Assembly: GCF_019703515.2 (NCBI RefSeq)
Contig: NC_059365.1
Span: forward strand, 40,066,001 to 40,130,000
Source of the DNA: Myxocyprinus asiaticus
Lineage: Eukaryota; Chordata; Actinopteri; Cypriniformes; Catostomidae
Reading direction: 5' to 3'
Length of the DNA stretch: 64,000 nucleotides
Numbering within the stretch: position 1 is the first letter of the stretch; each line of letters begins with the position of its first letter. Positions 32,561 to 42,361 of this stretch are shown here, one piece after another. A program made the translations under genes and the position numbers. Under the pieces are notes generated by a model, which saw only the letters and a list, made by a program, of their open reading frames with translations, did no database searches and had not been told where the DNA came from.

Positions 32561-35500
32561 CTGGTTTCGCTAGAGGCTGGAGTTTGTTTTGTGGAAGAAC
32601 ACACCTTCGGGACAGTTATGCAGATGAATCTACATGTTCGTTGTGTTTATTCTGCCTATTGGCTGGAATTTGTTTATAAATTTTCTTCTGTTATGTAATC
32701 CTATCTTACAAAATGTGTATAGAAACACCGGACTTGAGCAATCCGATGGCAAAGTGGTCACGGGGACTCTCATAGGCATACATGGACTGTTTGAGTTTAG
32801 AGAGATGGACACCGTTTAACACTATCGTACACGGGGTTAATGCACACGTTTTTCTTTTTTCTGTTTCTTTGCTTTGGGGGTAAGTTTGGGGTTTGACTGT
32901 TGCAATAATGTTGGAATGTGGTCTTTATAATTTTATTTTTGACACACGATCTATTTTTTCTCATATGTCAAAATGTCAAATATTAATATGAGTGTATTTT
33001 CTCTCTCTGCATGGAATGTGAATGGGTTGGGGCACCCCATCAAAAGAAGGAAGGTTATTTCTTTTCTTAAACAAAAGAAATATGATATAGTGTTTCTTCA
33101 AGAATGCATCTTTCCCTGCAGGAAGCTGAAAGATTTGGGAAGATACGGGGTGGACATGTTTTCTTTAGTGGTGGCTCAAGTATGAGCAGGGGAGTCATTA
33201 CATTGATAAGTAAACATCTACAAATTAAATGTCTCAAACAAAGTAAAGATAAATTAGCATCAAACCATCGGGTTTTGCCACATATGGAGAAAAATAAATC
33301 ATATAGTTGGCTCTTTAATGTATCCCTTTTGCAAAATCCTGATTTCCAAAACATTTTAAAGGCTGAAATCAATATATATATATATGGAGACCAACTGGTC
33401 CTCAGTATCCTCTATGGGCATGGCTTGGGAGGCACTTAAGGTGGTTTTTAGGGGTCGGATCATACAGTATGCCTCATTCATCAAAAAATCCATAGCACGA
33501 GAACTTGTGAAGTTGGAAGGGAATATTAAAAGTGCTGTCTGATGGCCTCAGAGAATTGACCCAATTGAAATACAGATATAATACTATTTTGTCGCGGAAG
33601 GTAGAGTTTTGGTTATTCAGGGCAAGACATTCATTCTTTGAGTTGGGGGACAAAGCAGGGATGCTATTGGCTAGATATATATAGCAGAGAGAGTCTTTTT
33701 CTACTATTCCCTCAGTGAAATCAATTGGTGGTGAAATTTTTACCTCGGCCATTAATATTAATAATGCTTTTAAAGAATTCTATCTTGATCTCTGTAGTTC
33801 CACGTCTTCGTCTACTGATGAGGATATTAGAAACTTTGTGGAACCATTAGATCTCCCTAAACTGACAACTGAGCAAAACAATTCTCTTGATTCTGAGATA
33901 ACTTGGAGGAGCTTGGCGAGGTAATTAAGGCCCTGCCTACAGGCAAGGCTCCGAGGCCAGATGGCTTTGCCACTGAGTTTTTTAGATCTTATGCTACAGA
34001 ACTGGCTCCACTCAGTGGTGCATGATCAGACTCCGGTCGTGGCCATCTCACTTGACGCTGAAAAGGTGTTTGTTATGGTAGAATGGGATTATCTTTTTAA
34101 GATTTTGGAAATACACAGGTTCGGGAATACTTTTCTTGGATGGATTAAGTTACTGTATAGACACCCGGTAGCGGCGGTACAAACAAATGGATTAATTTCA
34201 GATTATTTTACTCTGGATGGAGCACCCGGCAGGGTTGCCCTATTTCCCCATTGTTGTTCGAAGAAGGGAAGATGATTTTCCAGGGATGGTGGTGGGAGGT
34301 GTGGTGCATAAGCTTTTGCTTTATGCAGATGATATTTTATTGATCGTCTCTGACCCCACTAGATCTATGCCTTGCCTCCACAGAATTATTAATTCCTTTT
34401 CTCAGGATACAGAATCAGTTGGTCTAAATCCGAAGCTTTGGCTCTGACAGCATACTGCCCAGTAATGGTTTTCCAGCTGGGCCCCTTCCATTGGCCCAAA
34501 CAGGGCATTAAGTATATGGGCACTTTATCCCCAGCAAATTTATGTGATTTAGTTAGAGTTAGTTTTGATCCCTTAATAAGGTTTTTGAGCAATGTGGGCA
34601 GGTGGGCTTATTTACATGTATCTATGGTTGGGAAGCTTAATGTTATTAAAATGAATTGTATTCCAAAATTTAAATACCTGCTACAGTCTCTCCCTGTTGA
34701 TGTCCCCCTCTCTTATTTCAAGCAATTTGATAGCATAGCGAAGACCTTCATTTGGAATGGTAAGCGTCCTAGATTACATTTTAATAAGTTACATAGGCCG
34801 ATTGACAAATGTGGGCTAGGCCTACCCAAGATTTTGTTTTATTATTATGCATTCGGTCTCAGACATTTGGCTCATTGGTCGCTTCCACCTGAGAGAGCCC
34901 CTCCCTGGTTTTGTATTGAACAGGAAGTTCTTGCCCCTATTTCGCCATTGCAAAACCTTTCTATCAAAATGACTGGAGAAGTTAAATTACACCCTGTTAT
35001 CTTGCATTTGCACTCGGTATGGACTAAAGTATCCAGAGTGTTTAATTCAGACATTTATTTAAATGTTGCCTCGAGCTTATGGCTGAACCCAAAATTATGT
35101 ATTGATAAGTCCCCTTTCTGCAGGTCAGAGTGGATTGTGAGGGGGGTTACTACACTCGGTGACCTATATGAGAGTGGAGGGTTGAGATCTTTTGAAAATT
35201 TTGTTCAATATTTTGGAATTCCCAGATCTCAGTTCTATAGGTATTTACAGCTGCGCCACCTGCTTTGTATTGTTTTTGGGAGTAGCACACACCCCACTTA
35301 AATGGCATATACCCTGGGAGAGGTGATTACTGCTTTTGGAAAAGGTCATGAGGCATCAGTGTATTACTCCCTGCTAATTCAGAGTCTGGGGGATGGAGCT
35401 TCAACTTCTCTCGAGATTATGGGAGAAAGATTTAAACTTGGTATTGGAGGAAAGAGTGTGGGCTAGGATTCTAAAAAATTTCAGGTCTGTATCTAGAGAT

Positions 35501-38500
35501 GAAAGGGTTCACCTTATGCAATTTCAAGATTTTTTCTATTGGACCCCCTCTAGATTGTATAGGCTTGGTCTTAAAGACACACCCACCTACTGGCGATGCC
35601 ATTCAGAAGATGGAGACACAACCCATGTTTTTTGGGGATGTGTTAAGATCCAGGACTTTTGATTGATGGTTCAGAGTTTTGTATGTGACATTTTGGGCAC
35701 TCAGGTTTAATTTTGCCCCAGACCCTGGGTGTGCGCATCAATGTTTTATGCTGAAAAGCACTTCTGTGTTGTGTTTTGTTTATTAAAAGCCTTTTTGATA
35801 GTTCACCCGGTCCCCGCTTCCTCCTTTCCATAATAAGAACATGATTTGTTACATTGGTGCCAAAACCCGGGAAGGAGGAAGGATGCACTGTCATGGAATC
35901 CTCGCCGTTGCCATCCGCCAGGAGGCAGAGGAACCAGCTGCCGTCCGTCAGGACCGGCGAACCGGAGTGCCCCCCCGCTCTCTCTCTCTCTCTCTCGGGC
36001 TCTCCCGCTCTCTTTCACTCTCCCCTCTCCCTCACTTTGTCCTACTCAGTTTCTCAGGAGGCAGAGAAGACCAGCTGGCGGCGGAATGGCCAAAGTGACA
36101 ACTCCTCCCCTCCAGGAAGGGGAGGGAGGGAGTAGGTCAGGCCATTTGGTTTCCTGGCCTGAATCGGGTGTTGGGGGTATTTGATGAGGAGGAGGGCATG
36201 GCCGGGCCATGAGGGTGCACACCTGGCGCTGAGTTGCCCCAGTCAGCGGGAGAGAGAGATAAGGAGGAGCCAGAGATGCCAGAGAGAGAGAGAGATGCAC
36301 GCAGCCGCTGTGTGTGTGCGCATCAATGTTTTGTTTTGCTGAAAAGCACTTTTATGTTGTGTTTTGTTTATTACAAGTCTTTGGAGGAAGAGCTGCCACC
36401 ATGGAATCCTCACCACTGGGCGAAGTCATCCGAGCCCTTGCAGACATGCAACAGATGCAACATCAAGCCCTCCTGGCCCAGGAACAGCTCTTCCAGGAGC
36501 ATCTCCAAGCTCAAATGGAGGATCAGTGGGCATTACAGAGCCTGGTACCCCGGAAGTCCTCAGCCACAACCCCATTGTTTATGTTGGCCAAGATGGGGCC
36601 CCTGGATGACTTGGAGGTATTCGTGGGGCTCTTTGAACAGACCGCGACCACCTTCAGATGGCCAAAAGCCAAGTGGGCAATTCAGCTGTTTCTTCTGCTG
36701 TCCAGGGAAGCCCAGGATATTCGAGTGGAGTACAACGCCCTAAAGAAAGCAATCTTACAATGAGTTGGCCGCACTCCAGAACAACACCGCCAGCAGTTTC
36801 GCTCCCTCACGCTCAGCGAGGTCGGCCGTCTGTTTATTTATGCCCAGCTGCTCTGTGATGCCTGACGGAAGTGGGTACGGGCCAGGGAGAAGTGTGATGC
36901 AAAGGTGATGATCGATCTGATGGTGTTGGAGCAATTCATCACTCGTCTGCCGAAGGGAACCACAGAGTGGGTCCAATGCCATCGCCCGGCGTCGCTGGAT
37001 GACGCCATCCAGCTGGCAGAGGATCACATGGCAGCCTATCCAGAGGGCGGCGAGCCCTCGTCATCATCTCTTCTCTCTCTCTCTCTCTCCCCCAACCCTT
37101 CCTTCCGTCCTGTTCCCACTCCCAGGAAACAGGGAGTTCTCTCCCCCAAGCCGCTTCCCCGGCTTCAGGGTTTGCACATTCCTTCTGTTTCTCCTGTCCC
37201 TCTCCACCTGGGCCGGTTTGCTGGAGCTGCGGGGAGCCCGGGCATTTCCAGGACCAATGCCTGGTGACGGAGGTGGGGACATTGGTTTGGGTCCCCGACG
37301 CGCCTCAGGCTGCCCCCAGTCGAGCTGGGACATGTCGTATACCTGTAAGAAATGTCGTATACCTGTAAGTATTAAGGGGGGTACATACCAGGCCTTGGTG
37401 GATTCGGGTTGCAACCAAACCTCCATCCATCGATGCCTGGTTCAAGACGAGGCTTTGGGTGCTAGTCACAGGGTGAAGGTGAGGTGTGTGCATTGTGATA
37501 TTCACAATTATCCTGTAGTGACCATTATGATTCAGTTCCGGCTCTTCCTTATCTCTCTCTCCCGCTGATTGGGGCAACTCAGCACCAGGTGTGTGGCCGG
37601 GCCGTGAGGGTGCCTCCTCCTCATCACATGTTCCTAATAAAGTACTCAGTGAGTGTATGCAGTGATGGTGTTAGCACTCAAATATAAAATGGCTAACTTG
37701 CACCTCCGCAGAGGAACTATTAATGTATATGCGCATTTTGGAGCAAAATATGCTGCCATCTATATATTCATGATGTCTTTTTCAGGAACGTCCCTGCATA
37801 TTTCAGCAAGACAACTGCAAGCCACAATCTTCATGTGTATCAACAGCATGGCTTCATATTCCAGGTGCCCGAACCCGTCTACCATTGAAAAAGTGTGACG
37901 CATTATGATGCTCAACGTAAGACAGTGAGACTCTGGACTGTTAAGCAGCTGAAGTCTTATATCAAGCAAGAATGGGAAAAAATCCATCTTCAAAACTACA
38001 ATAATAGAAGGCAACAGTCTTTCTCCATAAATAAAAAAAGAGGAATTGATTTTTAATGATAACTTATAAAAGACAGACTACTACAAGCTCTGAGTTTGTT
38101 AATTGTTGGTATATGCTTCTGTTGAAGCCAGTCTACGTTATTTTGACTTCATTTAAAAATAAAAATTGTGTTAAATAGCAGAATATGGTAAAGAGCTACA
38201 TTACCTATGATCCTGAAGAGAAATAATCAAACAATCAGAGAACTGCGGTGTACCAAAAGAGCTCTGAGGTGACCGCCCGGACCCATTTTTTAAAATTGAG
38301 GTATTTACTTTTAATGTAATTCCTGTTCAGTTTTACAAACTGATGTACGATCGAAATTGTCGGAATTTGACACAAAATTGGAACATACTGTAGACATTAA
38401 GTTAACCATCAAATTGTTTTAAAATCACACTTGTTATAAAAATCTGTGCTTTTGGTCTTTTCAAAGAATAAATATACACAACTACCCATTCTGCCAATTT

Positions 38501-41500
38501 AAAACTGTGCCATATGCAAGATTACTCAAAGGCCTTATGCAAGATTCTAATAAAGCATAAATAAAGCATGAATAAAAGCAGATGAAACTGCAATTTTAAG
38601 TCACTTGTGTAAAACTTCTTAAGTATTTTGCAGAGATGCTACAAAGCACACTTAGATTTTTTGAAATATTTGTATCATTTTCCTTAAAGGGATAGTTCAC
38701 CCAAAAATTAAAATTCTGTCATCATTTACTCACCCTCATGCCATCCCAGATGTGTATGACTTTCTTTCTTCTGGTGAACACAAACATTTTTAGAAGAATA
38801 TTTCAGCTCTGTAGGTCCATACAATGCAAGTGAATGGGTAAAAAAATCTTAAAGCTCTAAAATGCGCATAAAGGCAGCATAAAAGTAATCCTTAACCACC
38901 AGTGGTCAAAATCTATATCTTCAGAAGTGATATGATAAATGTGGGTGAGAAACAGATCAATATTTAAGTCTGTTTTTACCATAAATTCTCCTCCCTGCCC
39001 AGCAGGCGGTGATATGCACAAATAATGCAAATTGCTGAAAACAAAAGTAGAAGAAAGTGAAAGTGGAGATTTATAATTTAAAAGGACATAAATATTGATC
39101 TCTTTCTCACCCACACTGATCATATCGCTTCTGAAGATATAGATTTAACCACTGGAGTCTTATGGACTACTTTTATTCTGCCTTTATGTGCTTTTTGGAG
39201 CGTCTAATTTTTGTTACACATTCACTTGCATAGCATGGACCCACAGAGCTGAAATATTCTTCTAAAAATCTTTACTTGTTTTCAGCAGAAGACAGAAAGT
39301 CATACACATCTGGGATGGCATGAGGGTGAGTAAATGATGAGAGAATTAGAATTTTTGGGTGAACTATTCCATTAATATTGCTCACTGGCAATGAATCATG
39401 TCTCATTAGCCTCTAGCAGGGAACTGTATCACTATTTCATACAATTTGCCAGGAGCACTCAAGCAAATACTTTCTCAATCGAATCTCGATCTCAATTGAA
39501 CATTGGTTTTCAGAAATGTTATTCGGCAAAATGGAAACCAGATCAGTATTGGTGTACAGCTATTAGGCTCTTCCTACCGGACACCCATTTTGCAGTCCAT
39601 TATAACAGGATGTTTGAGGCCACTCAGCAGATCTTCTAGACGGATGTATTGCTCTCCATCCTGACTGATGTGCCCAAAATAATGAGGCACAAACTGACAG
39701 AGAGTGTCAGACATGAGGGCCTGCAGACAGTGGTCTTCCACGTCACAAAACCTCTTGAGCACCTCCCCACCCTTGCTCAGCTTGACATTACCTGGAGAGA
39801 CCACAAAACACTCTTTATTTGAATGAATGGGCATTGCAAACACAAAATAAATGTTCAAGGTGTTACAGGCAACAAGGCAAAAATATTTGTGTGTGTGTGT
39901 GTGTGTGTGTGTCAAGCCAAAAAAAAAAAAAAAAAGTATGTTCCATCCCATAAAGACTGCAGCCAGACCTGACCTGGATTATGTCATTCGAAAAGCAAAG
40001 TTATTTCAGAGACGGAGCAAGTTATTACATTTATAAAAGTTTACAAAGTAAACAAAGTAAAAATAACATGCACTGATGAATCACAAAGTTATTGTTTTTT
40101 TTTAAAGTGCGAGCTACATACCTTGGTGACCAGCCAGTTGGATCCATGATCTCGGTGTGCACTTTGACCACTGCATTATGGTCAAAAATGTTCTCCAAGA
40201 TTGACACTGGGAAAGAAAATAAGCCCATTTCTTTTAGTGCAGTTAACAGTCCCTTAAAACTGTAATCAATAATTGTAACTTTCCTCACCAGCTTAGACTA
40301 GCATGAATTTCCATGCTGGTTTAGACCTGATTTATGCTGGTCCATATGCAGTTGACCAGTAGATGCCATCATTGAAATTTTGCAACTCACAAAATAGCAT
40401 TTCAATCCTCATGAGTGTTCACACTTATACACTATCAATGGTAAAACTGTTTAAATCCCAAAAACTGAATATTTGTCCTTTTCATTCCAATTCTATTTAA
40501 TTTTCAGATAACAAGTTGAGTTTGTTTTGGGAATATTGCAAATTTGACAGTAACATGTTACTCTATCCTTATCTCAGTCTGGACTATGCAAATAACATAT
40601 TCAAATACACTATCGTTTGGTGGTGTTTCATAATCATGCAAATTGTCTAACACATTTCACTGTACCGAAAAAATGAAGACCTTTTCTGCAAGTACATACC
40701 ATTTGGGGTTTCTCGGATTTAAGAAACCCAAAACTGTAAACCCCACACTTGTGGAACCCTTGGAAAACATCCAGAAACCCTCTAAAATGTGCCTCAAATA
40801 TCCAGTTGTGTACTCAAGGAACTTGAATATACAGTATATTTCAAGTGCCTCAAAACCCTTACCCTATGATGCAGTTACTGGAAGAACCATTCACAATCTT
40901 TAGAGTTCTTGCAGGAAGTTATTGGTTCCATTTTGAAAGTTCTGAAATGTACTCTTTTTAAATTGTACCTACACTGTAAAAATTTAACGATATTCAAGGC
41001 TCCATTTTTGGTTCCTCAGCAGCCCCTCAGTTGAACCCCAATGGAGATCCTCCAGACACCCCTTCAGTTCTCTGGTACCCCGTTTCCACCAACATGGCTC
41101 CAAGGCTGGCTTCTGGGCCGGTGCAAATTCACAACTGTTTACACCGTAGAAAATCCAGTTCTGTGGTGGAATAACTGGTTCAGCACCAGCCCCAAAAGCT
41201 TGCTGGTGTTTTAGCAGGAACCGACAAAGTCAGGGGGTGGAGGGAATAATGTTTCATTACCAGGTAAAGTTTTCCAAACAACAATAGTTTGGCTAGCTAC
41301 CATTTGGAAATTTTGGCGGAAATTTTACAACTAAGTCCGTCAGATTCACTGATAAAGATTTTTTTTAACGCAATTTCTGCTCCTGGTGCTTTTTCTAATC
41401 ACTGACTATGTGTACATGGACACCAGAAATTGGCTTATTGCGAGAAAGTAGCATTCCCGTTTACATGCACTGTATAGACGGCGTACTCTTTACTCCCGTA

Positions 41501-42325
41501 TTCATGCGGCTCGGTCAGTAGGCATCTTTCTCCACAGCAACGTACTTTCCCTGTAATGCTTGTTTAAATAACAAACATGGTATCCAAGGAAGTCTTCACT
41601 ATTTTATTCCCCTTTGCTTCACTTTATTTCCAGATATTCCAGAGTTGTTGCTGTGTTTGTTTCCTTAGTCTTCTGTCGCAACCTGCAGCGGAATTTAACT
41701 TCAACGTAAGGGACAGTTGATATTTTACATTGGTGTGTATAAATGAGTATAGTTTATAGTGTGTGTGCTTTTCCCACTGTACTCCCAGAAATGTTGAAGT
41801 ATTTCCATTGTGTTGAATTGTTGTTGAGCTTCATCCTATGATATTTGTTATCCGGTCTGTTCACACACATGCGCGCTCCCCAAAAACCTGTTAGAACACC
41901 GCTTATGTGTTTAAATGACCACATTAAGCCATGTTCTTCAGGAGAAACCTGGAAGTGTTAAACTGCTTTCTCTTAATCCCTTAAACGGCAAATCGATGTT
42001 CTTCTTTACATGATGTTTCAGAATGCCACTTACTGCAAAAATCTTTCTTAAGTACATGTAAGCGTTGTCACTATTAGCATCATTTACTGTGCAGATGTTT
42101 CTAAAGTAGACATTACTTATTGTTTAATTGTCAAAGTGATGGAAAGCATTTGAATTATCCATAAATGTTTTTAAAACATGTTAAATCAAGGAGAATGTTC
42201 ATTTACCACAGCCTCTGATGTTGTAAGTAGCATTTTCCATTTTGTGTGGGTAAGTGTGATCGGATCTCTAAGAACTCTAAGGACTGTCAATAGTTCCTTC
42301 AGCAACCTTATCATGAAGAAAATGC

Positions 42326-42361
<36 letters not shown>

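Larger units (their letters stand above)
30450..35727 (+). mobile_element. L1-clade LINE, nearly full length
   Basis: The element has a 5' region, ORF1 (interrupted by a MITE), a repeat-containing spacer (31970-32690), ORF2 with endonuclease and reverse transcriptase, and a 3' UTR cut at about 35727, where LTR sequence begins (...TTTTGCCCCAGACCCTG). It lies antisense in the itpk intron. It is the same family as the minus copy at 5302-9325. Confidence 0.88.
35728..37625 (+). mobile_element. Gypsy-type LTR retrotransposon, rearranged and truncated
   Basis: The order is LTR 3' part (35728-35851), primer-binding-like site, untranslated leader, a second LTR segment (36181-36393), gag, protease, and a reversed LTR start (37577-37625). 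Reverse transcriptase, RNase H and integrase are absent. The LTR segments match the solo LTR at 44995 (GAGGAGGAGGGCATGGC, GCTGAGTTGCCC, CTTCCTCCTTTCC). The duplicated LTR pieces around the leader point to recombination between copies. Confidence 0.75.

Noticed and set aside
36401..37060. A host SCAN-domain protein gene
   Set aside because: Stops interrupt the frame, LTR sequence and a primer site precede it, and a retropepsin DSG motif follows; it is a retrotransposon gag.
35841..37577. Several overlapping open frames of 80-190 codons around 35.8-37.6 kb
   Set aside because: They arise from low-complexity CT/GA-rich LTR and leader sequence; only the gag and protease frames carry family motifs.
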